From Actinoplanes sp040639655 (GTDB lineage Bacteria; Actinomycetota; Actinomycetes; Mycobacteriales; Micromonosporaceae), in NCBI RefSeq assembly GCF_040639655.1, contig NZ_JBFAAI010000014.1:1-64000 (forward strand): a DNA stretch of 64,000 bases, given 5' to 3'. Positions 8,132-17,316 of the stretch are shown piece by piece (the first letter of the stretch is position 1; each line of letters starts with the position of its first letter). Below the pieces are notes generated by a model. It worked only from the letters and a program-made list of their open reading frames with translations, made no database searches and was not told where the DNA came from. A program made the translations under genes and the position numbers.

Positions 8132-8959
8132 ATGTTGCGTAAACTCGGGGCCGGAAGTACCTGGACGTTCTCGCGGATCGCCGGACTCGCCGGACTCGGC
8201 TTCGCCATCCTGATCGCCTCCACCAACGCCTTCCTGGTGCCAGCCGGCCTGCCCCATACCGGCGCTGAGACCAACGACGTTGTCCAGTTTTTCACCACCC
8301 AACAGAACACCGTCGGCCTGGCGTCAGCACTCGCACCGATCGCCTGGGTGCTGGCCACCCTGTTCGGCGCCGGCGCGGTCTCCGTGCTGTGGCGTTCCGA
8401 CCGCGAGCACGGCACAGCCTGGTCCCTGGTCGGATTCGCCGGGGTGATCATGCAGAACATCACCTTCACCGGCGTGATGGCCATCCGGCTCGCGCTCGCG
8501 TCAACGACCGCGCAGGACAGCAGCACGATCGCCGGACTCTGGGCACTACACAACGCGCTGTTCATCTTCAACGGCACCTTCCTGGCACTGGCCATGACCG
8601 GCCTGTCCATCAGCGGCCGACGCGCCGGCCTGATCCGCCGCTGGCACAGCGGGATCGGTTTGCTTGCCGCCGCACTACAGTTCGGCTCGGCCGTGCTGAG
8701 CCCTATGGCCATCGACGACCCCGGTACGGTCGGTCTCCTCGGCCTTGTCGGCTGGCTAATCTGGGTCGTGTGGATCGTCGCCTACGGCATCACCCTGATC
8801 CGCCTGACATCCGTTTCCATCCAGGCGATACCGAATAACCGGCGCACCGGTCCCGTTGAGTCATTTCGATCAGACCATCGGCAGGCCGATCTACCCGACG
8901 GGCAGCGTCGCCATCCAGCACAGCAGCGCGTCGAACCGCCGGAGAACGCGCAGTCATAG
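8132..8959 (+). CDS. Polytopic membrane protein, C-terminus possibly altered
   Basis: 275 residues from the ATG at 8132. At least six hydrophobic segments are visible, including IAGLAGLGFAILIASTNAFL, LASALAPIAWVLATLFGAGAV, LVGFAGVIMQNITFTGVMAI, ALHNALFIFNGTFLALAMTG, a segment near residue 180, and LLGLVGWLIWVVWIVAYGIT. It resembles unannotated actinomycete integral membrane proteins that sit beside TetR regulators. The last 45 residues after LIRLTSVSIQ are hydrophilic and unlike the rest, and run toward the insertion element at 9.03 kb, so the native end may have been lost. Probably regulated by the divergent TetR. Confidence 0.65.
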   Translation: MLRKLGAGSTWTFSRIAGLAGLGFAILIASTNAFLVPAGLPHTGAETNDVVQFFTTQQNTVGLASALAPIAWVLATLFGAGAVSVLWRSDREHGTAWSLVGFAGVIMQNITFTGVMAIRLALASTTAQDSSTIAGLWALHNALFIFNGTFLALAMTGLSISGRRAGLIRRWHSGIGLLAAALQFGSAVLSPMAIDDPGTVGLLGLVGWLIWVVWIVAYGITLIRLTSVSIQAIPNNRRTGPVESFRSDHRQADLPDGQRRHPAQQRVEPPENAQS

Positions 8960-9029
8960 ACATCCGCTCGTCGGTAGTTGAGCGCGTCGTAGAAGGGGCG
9001 CGTCAGCGACCGATGCCACTCTCGGTTAC

Positions 9030-9039
9030 TCAGAAGTGG
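9030..9039. repeat. Candidate left inverted repeat of the IS1182-type element
   Basis: TCAGAAGTGG here matches 8 of 10 positions of the inverted copy TCTGAAGTAG (10695-10704) beyond the other end of the transposase gene. Spacing fits a full element of about 1.68 kb. No target-site duplication was confirmed. Confidence 0.4.
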
Positions 9040-9095
9040 CCCCGCCCGTCTCCGTCTCCTCGGGCGGCCAACTGGAGCCGTCCCAGTGGGCCGTT

Positions 9096-10666
9096 TCAGA
9101 CCGTCAGGCCCGGACGCAGGGCTGCGAAGTGGGATGTGCGGGTTCGTCCGTGAGGTCGGCCGTCGAGCCGGGCTCCGATGCGGTTGAGGTTGATCGCGGG
9201 CGTTTCCACTCGGCCGTGAACTGGTCAGCTCGGGCCAGCTGGAGCGCTTCGTGCTCCTGCCTCGGGCGCAGGGTGAGGTTGCGGGCACTTGACGTGGTGC
9301 ACTGACTGCGGACCGGGCAGGGCTGACACTGGGTCTTCAGAAACCGGATCCGGCTGACGGGTGTTCCTCGCTGGCTGGTTGCCTCTTGCCAGTTGGTCGT
9401 GGTCTGACCGCCGGGACAGGTGGTGGTGCGGGTGTCCCAGTCGATGGTGAAGGCGGACGGGGTGAACCCGCTGTCGGCCCTGCGCACCGTGGATGCTTGC
9501 ACCGGGCCGATCAGCGTGACGTCGTGGTCACGGCGGGCGGATACCAGGTGCGGCGCGTTGACGTAGCCGGCGTCGGCCAGATGCACCGAGGGCAGCAGGT
9601 CGCGCTGGGCGAGGTCGCGGTGGACCTCAGCGATCATGCCGGTTTCCGGGGTCGTAGCGACGATGGTGGCCACGTGGGTGATCAGGTGGACCTCGCCGGG
9701 ATCACAGGTTTCGGTGAGGTGGACCTTGTAGCCGGACCAGGAGGTGTCCCGCTTGACGGCGTTGCGTGCATCGGTGTCGTAGGGGCTGGCCAGGCGCACC
9801 GCACCCGGCGGGCAGTCTTGCGGGTGCCGCCACACGATCCGCTCCTGCCCGTCGTCGGTGGAGGCGATGGCGTACTCCTGGACCCAGGTCTGCCGCAGGA
9901 CTTCTACGGCCTTCACCTGGCGCTGGTGTGCGGGTGCGTCGCCGGCGAACACGGCCGTCATGAGCTTGAAGCCGTCCGCGCCGATCTGTTCGGCATGCGC
10001 GATCCGCTTGCGGGTTCCCGGTGCGGGCAGGCGGTACTGCTCGGGGCGGTCGCTGTAGCGGTCGAACCACTCGGCGTCCGCCAGCGCCGCCACCCAGCTC
10101 GGCGCCAGCACCGAGAGTGCGTTCAGCGCGGCGCGCATCGTCTCGATGCAGCGTTCCAGCCGGTTGACCTCGCGTACCGCTGTGATGACGTGGGTGGAGT
10201 CGGTGCGCTGCTTCCCTCTGGCCTTCACCAGGCCGGACGCTCTGGCCGCGTCGACGACAGCAGTGAACACGGCCTGCTCCAGGCCGCCGTCGATCAACCG
10301 GGAACGGAACTCGGAGAGCACCGAGTAGTCGAAGCCCGGGTCGGTCACCTCCAGGCCGAGGGCGTACTTCCAGTCGATGCGGGCCCGTACGGCGTCCGCG
10401 GCCTGCCGGTCCGCCATGCCTTCGGCGAACTGCAACACCGACACCAACGCCAACCGGGCAGGAGACGACGCCGGTTTGCCTCGCGAGGGGAACGCGTCGC
10501 GGAACATGTCGTCAGTGAAGATCGGGCCCAGGGCGTCCCGAATCCGCATCGCGGCGGTCCCGGACGGGAACGCGGTCCGGGCAACCCGAGCAGTCAGTTG
10601 CGGAACCTCAAGCAGGTCCATCGGACGCAGCGACGCCCCAGCCTCCACGACGAACGCCCCGAACAT
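9096..10666 (-). pseudogene. IS1182-family transposase, internally deleted and frameshifted
   Basis: The open frame (10666 to 9104, 520 residues) encodes an IS1182-type DDE transposase: the start MFGAFVVEAGASLRPMDL, the DUF772-like region FADGLADRQAAD-type (here FAEGMADRQAADAVRARIDW), TDSTHV catalytic Asp region, YDTDARNAVKRDTSWSGYKVH, and the Cys cluster TQCQPCPVRSQC. After TAEWK the frame becomes nonsense. The family's true C-terminus, AINLNRIGARLDGRPHGR followed by TRTSHFAALRPGL, is present in another frame and stops at 9096. About 50-60 usual residues between TAEWK and AINLNRI are missing. The copy is therefore probably inactive. Confidence 0.85.
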
Positions 10667-10694
10667 GATCGGAAGATCATGCCGGGGCGAGCGT

Positions 10695-10704
10695 CTACTT
10701 CAGA
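10695..10704. repeat. Candidate right inverted repeat of the IS1182-type element
   Basis: CTACTTCAGA on the plus strand is the inverse partner of the left end at 9030-9039, with two mismatches. It lies 29 bp upstream of the transposase start. Confidence 0.4.
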
Positions 10705-10755
10705 ATTCGCCAACAGAGTCCCGACCCGGTGCGGGGTTCGCTCATTGCGCGGCGG

Positions 10756-10974
10756 TCACTTCTTCTTCTTGGTGGCCTTCTTGCCCTTCTTGGACTTGCC
10801 GGCGTCCTTTTCGGAAGCCCAATGCGCTTCGGCAACCTCGGGGATCAGTACGGGCGAAAGCAACTTGAGGAAGATCATGGCAAGCGGCGCCAGCCAGGCC
10901 CACCACGGCAGCAGTGAGCCCGGCCCGACCAGCATGCCGACCACGTCGTAACTCACCTCGACTGCGGTATCCAT
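10756..10974 (-). CDS. Small membrane protein with poly-lysine tail
   Basis: 72 residues from the ATG at 10974, chosen because a GGAGG lies 6 nt upstream; a second ATG directly before it (10977) would be only 3 nt away. A single hydrophobic stretch (LLPWWAWLAPLAMIFLKLLSP) spans residues 20-40. The C-terminus is extremely basic: EKDAGKSKKGKKATKKKK. The layout suggests a single-pass membrane protein with a cytoplasmic tail able to bind phospholipid head groups or nucleic acid. Small proteins of this kind occur widely in actinomycetes without a known role. Confidence 0.65.
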   Translation of the reverse strand: MDTAVEVSYDVVGMLVGPGSLLPWWAWLAPLAMIFLKLLSPVLIPEVAEAHWASEKDAGKSKKGKKATKKKK

Positions 10975-11221
10975 CATCTGCCTCCGGGGGGACGAAGCTC
11001 CAGCAGGACTCGGCGTCCTCCGGCGCTTTCGATTCGGCCCCCAATATCGGAACCCCACCCCGCGCCATTAGCGTTTCCAGCCACTCGCCCGGGCCCGACC
11101 CGCCCTCCACCGTGCTGACCTGCGGTCCGGTCCAAGCTTCGGGTCACCACCCAAGGAGCCGGCGCACCCACCGTGGCGAACCGCGACCTGAATCAGACCG
11201 GACATCACCACGCATCCGGGG

Positions 11222-14200
11222 TCAGCTGTCGAGGAGGCCCAAGCGGTGCGCGACGGCGGCGGCCTCGACCCGGTTGGTCACCTCCAGCTTGGCGATGATC
11301 CGGGAGACGTGGACGCTTGCGGTTTTCGGGGAGATGAACAGGCTCTGGGCGATGCGGCTGTTGCTCTGGCCCTCGGCCACCAGCCGCAGTACCTCCCGCT
11401 CGCGGGCGGTCAGCAACTCGGCGAGTGCGGCCGGGACCGTGGCGCTCCGGACGCCGAGCCTGCGGGCCAGGACCTCGGCCGCCTCCGCCAGCGGCCGGGC
11501 GCCGAGGGCGGCGGCGATCGCGCCCGCCTCGGTGAGCGCAGCGGTCGCGGCCGGGCGGTCAGGGGCAACCGCTTCGGCAAGGCCGAGCAACGCGCACCCC
11601 AGGTGATAGGGCTGTCCGTCGGCCCGCCACTGATCGACCGCCGCACGCCAGCGGTCGGCGCCGCCGTCGAGGACGGCGGCCACCTGCGCGGCGTAGGCCC
11701 GCTCCGCCGGGTAGCGCTGGGGCAGCCGATTGGCCAGCTCGCGGATCGTCTCCGCCAGACCCCCGCCGACGACCTCCACGGCCCGGTCGGTCTCCTCGCT
11801 GCCGGATCCGAAAGGCACCGAACCAGCCCCGGCCGACCCCGACGCACCGACGCCACCGGCACCGGTCGACCGCGGCGCACCGGTACCGGTCGACCGCCAC
11901 GTGCTGACCCCACCGGGGCCGGTATTCGCGGGCCGAGCCGGATCGGCCGCGTCTGCGGTCCTCCGGAGGGAGGCACCCGACGGATCGACATGGCCGGGAT
12001 CTTGGTGGCGGAACGACCGGGACGGGCCGGGCAGGGTGAGGGTCCGGGTGGCGGCGGCCAGGACCGCCCAGCCGTAGCGCGGGCGTTCGAGGATGCCGTG
12101 GTCCTGGAGGGCGGCCTCGGCGACGGCACGGGCGGCCGGGCCGTCGCCGGTGGTGAAGGCGGCGACGATGCTGAGTTCCCGCAGGCAGAGACGGCTCTCG
12201 TGGGTGAGGAACGGCCTGGCCAGGAAGGCGAGTGCTTGTTTGACGAGGGCCGCGGCGCCGTCGTCGTGGCCCCGGGCCAGGCGGATGCGGGCGCGTAGGC
12301 AGAGCCAGGGCAGTGCCAGGGTGCCGGGCGGATCCTGGCGGGCGGCTTGGGCCAGGAGCGCGTCGGCCTCGTCCCAGCGGCCGAGGGCGATCAGGGCCTC
12401 GGCGTGGTTGGCGAGCAGGTAGACGCCGGTGGTGCGGCTGACGCCGACGCGGTCGGCGTGCGGGACGCCTTCGGCGGCGGCCGCGGCGGAGTCGGCGTAG
12501 GCGCCCAGCTCGCACAGGGAGTCGGAGAGGTTGACCAGGGCGGCCGCCAGGTTGGGGATGTCGCCGGAGGCGCGGGCCCGGTCGACGGAGCGGCGCATGG
12601 CGGGCACGCTCTCGGCGGCGGGGAGGCGGCCACTGCACACCTTGCCGTAGGTGATCTCGACGGCGACCTGGGCCGCCTCGTCGCCGAGCTCGGCCGCGGC
12701 GGCGAGGACCTGCTGGGCGATCCGGTCGGCCTCGTCGGGGTCGGTGGCGGCCAGCACGTAGACCACGTCGGCCACGAGTTTCAGCGACTCGCTGTCGCGG
12801 GGGCCGCCGGACAGCAGACGGTACGCCTCGCGGGCCTCGGCGGCGCCGTCGCTCTTGCCGGCGTTGCGCAGCAGTTTGGCGCGGCGGACCAGCAGGCGGC
12901 CGGCCCGCAGTGGCTCGGCCTCGAAGTCGAGGTCGGCGAGGGTGGCGCGGGTGAGGGTCATGGCCCGCTGGTGCTCGCCGGAGTCGATGGCGGCGAGCGC
13001 CGCCTCCTCCAGCAGGTCGAGGTGGCCGACGCCGAGCAGGGCGGCCGGCTCGGGCACCTGGTCCCACAGCTCGAGCATGCGGTCGAGCAGGCGGGCCCGT
13101 TCGGCGAACGCGTAGCGGCGGCCGGCCGCGTCGGCGGCCCGGTGCGCGGCGGCGAGGGCACGGGGGTGGTCGCGGGCGGAGAACCAGTGGTGGGCGATCT
13201 CGGCGGGGGCGCGGTCGGCGTCGACCAGCTGCGGTTCGGACTCGATGGCCTGGGCGTAGCGGGCGTGCAGCCGGTATCGCTCGCCGGGCAGCAGGTCGTC
13301 GTGGACGGCCTCGCGGACCAGGGCGTGCCGGAACTCGTAGTCGCCGTCGGGGCCGATCATGACGAGCTGGGCGGCGACGGCTGCGCGGAGCCCGGCCTCC
13401 AGGGTGGTCTCGTCGACGGCGGCGACCCTGGCCAGCAGCTCGTGGCCGAACCGGATGCCGCCGACGGCGGCCACCCGCAGCACCCGCTGGGCCGCGTCGG
13501 GCAACTGGTCGGCGCGGGACAGCAGCAGGTCGCGCAGGGTCTCCGGGATGTCACCGCAGCGCGGGTCGGCGGAGGCGGCGAACTGCTCGATGAAGAACGG
13601 GATGCCCTGGGCACGCCGGCTGATCGCGTCGACGGTCGGCGGGTCGGGCTCGGCGCCGAGCAGGTGGCCGAGCAGCTCGGCGGTGGCGTCCCGGTCGAGC
13701 CGGTCGAGGTCGTGCCGCTGGACGCCGCGGACCCGCTCCAGCTCGGCCAGGAACGGCCGCAGCGGGTGGCCCCGGTGCAGTTCGTCGGTGCGGTAGGTGG
13801 CGATCAGCAGCAGGCCGGGCACCCGCGCGGAGCGGACCAGGAAAGCGATCAGGTCACGGGTGGACCGGTCGGCCCAGTGCAGGTCCTCCACCACGAGGAC
13901 GACCGGGCGGTCCTCGGCGAGCCGGGCGAACAGCGACCCGACCAGCTCGAACAGGTGGCCCCGGCGGGTCTCGCCGTGGTCGGGCGGGAGGCCCAGCTCG
14001 GGCAGGAGCCGGGCGAACTCGGCCTCACGCCCGCCGAAGACGGCCCGGCCCTCGTGCCGGGACAGCTCGCGCAGCGCGGCCGCGAACGGGGCGAACGGCA
14101 GGCCTTCCTCACCGAGCTCGAGGCACTGGCCGAGGAGGATGCGGGCGTCGGCGGTGCGGCAGAACTCCTCGACGAGCCGGGTCTTGCCGACCCCGGCCTC

Positions 14201-14317
14201 ACCGCCGACGAGGAGGGCGGCCGGTTCGTCACCGCGGGCCCGTTTGAGCGCGTCGTGCAGCGCGGCCAGGTCGGGCGCACGCCCGACCAGGACCGTGCTG
14301 TGCGCGCTCACCGTCAT
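11222..14317 (-). CDS. LuxR-family (LAL-type) ATP-binding regulator
   Basis: About 1031 residues from the ATG at 14317; ATGs at 14329 and 14347 are alternatives and none has a clear ribosome binding site. The N-terminus carries an AAA/NB-ARC-type ATPase with Walker A GGEAGVGKTRLVEEF and Walker B VVLVVEDLHWADRST, followed by a long helical TPR-like region. The last 65 residues are a LuxR helix-turn-helix: LTAREREVLRLVAEGQSNSR, then IAQSLFISPKTASVHVSRII. This is the large ATP-binding LuxR architecture (MalT-like). A Ser/Gly/Thr/Arg-rich linker interrupts the region near residues 770-840. Targets are unknown. The gene follows a 58-residue gene by 24-54 bp on the same strand. Confidence 0.9.
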   Translation of the reverse strand: MTVSAHSTVLVGRAPDLAALHDALKRARGDEPAALLVGGEAGVGKTRLVEEFCRTADARILLGQCLELGEEGLPFAPFAAALRELSRHEGRAVFGGREAEFARLLPELGLPPDHGETRRGHLFELVGSLFARLAEDRPVVLVVEDLHWADRSTRDLIAFLVRSARVPGLLLIATYRTDELHRGHPLRPFLAELERVRGVQRHDLDRLDRDATAELLGHLLGAEPDPPTVDAISRRAQGIPFFIEQFAASADPRCGDIPETLRDLLLSRADQLPDAAQRVLRVAAVGGIRFGHELLARVAAVDETTLEAGLRAAVAAQLVMIGPDGDYEFRHALVREAVHDDLLPGERYRLHARYAQAIESEPQLVDADRAPAEIAHHWFSARDHPRALAAAHRAADAAGRRYAFAERARLLDRMLELWDQVPEPAALLGVGHLDLLEEAALAAIDSGEHQRAMTLTRATLADLDFEAEPLRAGRLLVRRAKLLRNAGKSDGAAEAREAYRLLSGGPRDSESLKLVADVVYVLAATDPDEADRIAQQVLAAAAELGDEAAQVAVEITYGKVCSGRLPAAESVPAMRRSVDRARASGDIPNLAAALVNLSDSLCELGAYADSAAAAAEGVPHADRVGVSRTTGVYLLANHAEALIALGRWDEADALLAQAARQDPPGTLALPWLCLRARIRLARGHDDGAAALVKQALAFLARPFLTHESRLCLRELSIVAAFTTGDGPAARAVAEAALQDHGILERPRYGWAVLAAATRTLTLPGPSRSFRHQDPGHVDPSGASLRRTADAADPARPANTGPGGVSTWRSTGTGAPRSTGAGGVGASGSAGAGSVPFGSGSEETDRAVEVVGGGLAETIRELANRLPQRYPAERAYAAQVAAVLDGGADRWRAAVDQWRADGQPYHLGCALLGLAEAVAPDRPAATAALTEAGAIAAALGARPLAEAAEVLARRLGVRSATVPAALAELLTAREREVLRLVAEGQSNSRIAQSLFISPKTASVHVSRIIAKLEVTNRVEAAAVAHRLGLLDS

Positions 14318-14370
14318 GAGGTCGAGCATGCCACGCGCGTACGACATGATTTCTGGTCTGCTCGTGCGGC

Positions 14371-14547
14371 TCAGGATGCGAGAGAGCCACGCCGGGTGAC
14401 CCACCGGATCCGGAAGAACCGGCGGCGGGGTGGCCGTTCGGTCCGCTCGTGGTGGACGGCGCGGTGGCGCTCGGCGTCCTGGAGCATGTCGTCGATCCGG
14501 AATCGGGCGAGCTGGAAGTGGGTGCCGGGGTCGCTGAAAGGAATCAT
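14371..14547 (-). CDS. Small conserved protein
   Basis: 58 residues from the ATG at 14547. It begins MIPFSDPGTHFQLARFRIDD, continues MLQDAERHRAVHHER, and ends in a strongly basic segment (RPPRRRFFRIRWVTRRG). The RIDDMLQDAERHR-type helix resembles very small proteins encoded in many Micromonosporaceae genomes; their role is unknown. Its stop lies just upstream of the LAL regulator on the same strand, so the two may be cotranscribed. Confidence 0.55.
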   Translation of the reverse strand: MIPFSDPGTHFQLARFRIDDMLQDAERHRAVHHERTERPPRRRFFRIRWVTRRGSLAS

Positions 14548-14684
14548 GAGGACGACTCTTCGCCCGAAGGCGGGCCGCGGGCATGGGGCGGCAGCCTCAT
14601 CCGTCGCGGCGCCCCCTCCTTACGCGAGTGGCTGAGGGGCACCGGGACGCCGTAAGGTACCTGAGCCCCACTACACTTCCCGGC

Positions 14685-15377
14685 ATGGCAAAACCCCAGG
14701 AGAAGGTGTCGTTCGGCGGGCGCCTGAAGCAGATCGGCCAGGTGTTCGCGTTCACGGCCAAGCAGGACAAGTGGTTCGTGCCGCTGGTCATCGGCGCGAT
14801 CGCGATCCCGCTCGCGATCACCGTGACGATCGTGCTCCTGACGGGCGCCTGGCCGTGGATCCCGGTCGGCATTCTCTTCACGCTGCTGGCCGTGCTGATC
14901 GTGCTGAACCTGCGTTCGAACACGGCCATGATGAACGTGGCGGAGGGCCAGCCCGGCGCCGCCGCCTCGCTGATGGAGAACATGCGCGGCGACTGGCGGG
15001 TCCGCCCGGCCGCGAGCTCCACCACGCAGTTCGACATGGTCCACGTGGTGATCGGCAAGCCCGGCGTGATCCTGCTGGGCGAGGGCGACCCGCAGCGGGT
15101 GCGGGGCCTGCTCAGCCAGGAGAAGAAGCGCCTGGTCAAGGTGATCGGCAACGCCCCGATCTACGACTACGTGATCGGCACCGAGGAGGGCCAGCTCTCG
15201 GTGCGCAAGCTGCGCTCGACGATGCTGCGCCTGCCCAAGAACCTGACCGGCAAGGACGTCAACTCGCTGGACAAGCGGCTCGGCGCGCTGATGTCACGGC
15301 CGCAGATGCCGAAGGGCGCGATCCCGAAGAGCATGCGGCCGAGCAAGGGCGCGTTCCGCCAGCAGCGCCCTCGCTGA
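14685..15377 (+). CDS. DUF4191 membrane protein
   Basis: 230 residues from the ATG at 14685. Residues 30-75 contain two adjacent membrane segments (WFVPLVIGAIAIPLAITVTI, then WPWIPVGILFTLLAVLIVL). After a short loop comes a cytosolic domain with WRVRPAASSTTQFDMVHVVI, GKPGVILLGEGDPQRVR and a C-terminal basic tail. This matches the actinobacterial DUF4191 family (Rv2219 type), whose function is unknown. In M. tuberculosis it lies just before an RDD protein and glnA1; here 17 kb of secretion genes intervene. Confidence 0.85.
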   Translation: MAKPQEKVSFGGRLKQIGQVFAFTAKQDKWFVPLVIGAIAIPLAITVTIVLLTGAWPWIPVGILFTLLAVLIVLNLRSNTAMMNVAEGQPGAAASLMENMRGDWRVRPAASSTTQFDMVHVVIGKPGVILLGEGDPQRVRGLLSQEKKRLVKVIGNAPIYDYVIGTEEGQLSVRKLRSTMLRLPKNLTGKDVNSLDKRLGALMSRPQMPKGAIPKSMRPSKGAFRQQRPR

Positions 15378-15420
15378 TCAAGACCTTTCCTGGGGTACGG
15401 GGTGAGCAGCCCCGGAAATC

Positions 15421-15448
15421 GATGCCCGTCCCACCCGGGACGGGCATC
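15421..15448. terminator. Hairpin terminator
   Basis: Perfect 12-bp stem (GATGCCCGTCCC pairs with GGGACGGGCATC) around a 4-nt loop, 44 bp after the DUF4191 stop. It separates that gene from the secretion locus. There is no strong U tract, as is usual in high-GC actinomycetes. Confidence 0.7.
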
Positions 15449-15627
15449 GGCGTTTGTGGCCGTACCGCCAGAAAAGGGGCCCCCGGAAGGGGGTGACCGG
15501 GCCGTATTCATCGACCGGGGTCTCCATGATCGGTCCGGGGCGCTAGCCTCGGGTCTACGCCGCTTTCCGGCGGTCCACGCCGGACAGTGACGCAGACTCG
15601 CACCCTGGGCACGAAGGAGTTCCGCTC

Positions 15628-17286
15628 GTGGTCAGCACCCTGGCGGTTCCCGGCACCTTCCCGACTCTGCGCGACGCCCTCGAGGTGGCGCCCGACGGCG
15701 CCGTCGTCACCGTGGCTCCCGGCACCTATCGGGAGCGCATCGATCTGGCCGGCCGCCGCCTGACGCTGCGCGCGTCCGGCGACCCCGGTTCGGCGATCGT
15801 GGACGCGTCCGGCCTGGACGGCCCGGCACTGTCGGTGGCCTCCGGTGACGTGGAGGTGGACGGGCTGGCCCTGATCTCCGACGACTATCCGGCGGTGGTG
15901 ATCGGCGGTGGCCGGGTGCGACTGCGCCGGTGCGAGCTGTCCGCGGGTTACGGCGCCGGCCTGCAGGCCGACGGTGGCGCGATGGTGGATGCCACCGAGG
16001 TACGCGTGGTCGCGGGCCAGCACGGTTTCGTCTTCTCCGACGCGGGCGGCACGGTCGACTCGTGCGAGATCCGCGGTGTCTCCGACGACGGGGTGATCGT
16101 GCGGCTCGGCGCCGACCCGGTGATCCGCGGCACGAAGGTCAGCGACTGCGGCTATCGCGGCATCTACGTCTACCAGTCGGGCCGTCCGGTGATCGAGCGC
16201 TGCGACGTGTCCGGCACCGGTGACGCCGGCATCGTGGTGGCCTACGCGAGCGCGCCGAGGATCGTCGAGACGTGGGTGCACCAGACGTCCGGCCCGGGAA
16301 TCGTGATCGGTGCCGGCTGCACGGCGGTGGTCGAGCGGTGCCGGGTGGAGGAGACCGCCGATCCACCGGTGCGTGTCGATCCGGGCGCGCGGGCGACGGT
16401 GACGCTGAGCGACGGCGGCGGCCTGCCGCGGGCCGGTGTGGTGGCGGCCGGTGCCGCGCAGGACGCGGCCGAGGTCGAGCGACTGCTCACCGAGCTGGAT
16501 TCGATGATCGGCCTGGACGGGGTGAAGAACGAGGTCCGGGCCCTGATCGACGAGATCCAGGTCAACGAGTGGCGGCGCAGTGCGGGCCTGTCGGTCGGCA
16601 CGGTGAGCCACCATCTGATCTTCACCGGAGCCCCGGGTACGGGTAAGACGACGGTCGCCCGGATCTACGGTCAGCTGCTGAAGGCGCTCGGTGTGCTGCC
16701 GCACGGGCAGTTCCGTGAGGTGTCGCGGCGTGACCTGGTCGGGCAGTACATCGGGCACACCGCGGAGAAGACCACCTCGGTCTTCGAGGAGGCGATGGGC
16801 GGAGTGCTGTTCATCGACGAGGCGTACACGCTGGCCCGGGCCGGTGGCGCGGCCGCCGACTTCGGCCAGGAGGCGATCGACACCCTGGTGAAGCTGATGG
16901 AGGACCACCGGGACCAGGTCGCGGTGATCGTCGCCGGGTACACCCGGGAGATGCTCGACTTCCTGGACGCCAACTCCGGTCTGGCGTCCCGGTTCGCCAA
17001 GACCATGGAGTTCGAGAACTACGGGCCCGACGAGCTGGTGCGGATCGCCGACCGGATCGCCCGGCACGACGACTACATCTTCGCCGAGGGCCTGCCGGAG
17101 GCACTGTGGGAGCACTTCGGGCAGCTGGAACGGGACCGCAACTTCGGCAACGCCCGGGAGGCCCGCAAGCTGCTGGAGGGTATGCGCAAGGCACAGTCCG
17201 GACGGCTGCGGGCGATGGGGCGCATGCCCAGTCGCGACGACCTGCGGACACTGATGCTCGCCGATCTGCGGGTGGCGATCCGCTGA
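15628..17286 (+). CDS. Beta-helix / AAA+ ATPase in the EccA position of the type VII locus
   Basis: 552 residues from a GTG at 15628 with an AAGGAG 8 nt upstream. Residues about 8-260 are a right-handed parallel beta-helix of short pectate-lyase/NosD-like rungs (for example GSAIVDASGLDGPALSVASG, DDGVIVRLGADPVIRGTKVS). Residues about 285-550 are a CbxX/CfqX-type AAA+ domain with Walker A GAPGTGKTT near 334-342 and Walker B GGVLFIDEAY near 391-400. EccA of mycobacteria has the same AAA+ domain but an N-terminal TPR domain; here the beta-helix takes its place. By family knowledge it should act in the cytosol on ESX substrates or chaperones. It starts the operon that continues with EccE. Confidence 0.85.
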   Translation: MVSTLAVPGTFPTLRDALEVAPDGAVVTVAPGTYRERIDLAGRRLTLRASGDPGSAIVDASGLDGPALSVASGDVEVDGLALISDDYPAVVIGGGRVRLRRCELSAGYGAGLQADGGAMVDATEVRVVAGQHGFVFSDAGGTVDSCEIRGVSDDGVIVRLGADPVIRGTKVSDCGYRGIYVYQSGRPVIERCDVSGTGDAGIVVAYASAPRIVETWVHQTSGPGIVIGAGCTAVVERCRVEETADPPVRVDPGARATVTLSDGGGLPRAGVVAAGAAQDAAEVERLLTELDSMIGLDGVKNEVRALIDEIQVNEWRRSAGLSVGTVSHHLIFTGAPGTGKTTVARIYGQLLKALGVLPHGQFREVSRRDLVGQYIGHTAEKTTSVFEEAMGGVLFIDEAYTLARAGGAAADFGQEAIDTLVKLMEDHRDQVAVIVAGYTREMLDFLDANSGLASRFAKTMEFENYGPDELVRIADRIARHDDYIFAEGLPEALWEHFGQLERDRNFGNAREARKLLEGMRKAQSGRLRAMGRMPSRDDLRTLMLADLRVAIR

Positions 17287-17316
17287 TTCGGCGTCGGCCT
17301 GAGGGGGAGGTGACCG

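Larger units (their letters stand above)
9030..10704. mobile_element. IS1182-type insertion sequence (degraded)
   Basis: Transposase pseudogene bounded by imperfect 10-bp inverted repeats (TCAGAAGTGG on the left, inverted TCTGAAGTAG on the right). It lies between the membrane-protein gene ending at 8959 and a small membrane-protein gene ending at 10756. The ends are tentative; I did not find a clear target duplication. Confidence 0.55.

Noticed and set aside
12347..14635. Long plus-strand open frame (over 700 codons) opposite the LAL regulator
   Set aside because: It is the GC-rich mirror of the regulator gene, with Gly/Val/Gln-rich low-complexity sequence, no domain and no start signal.
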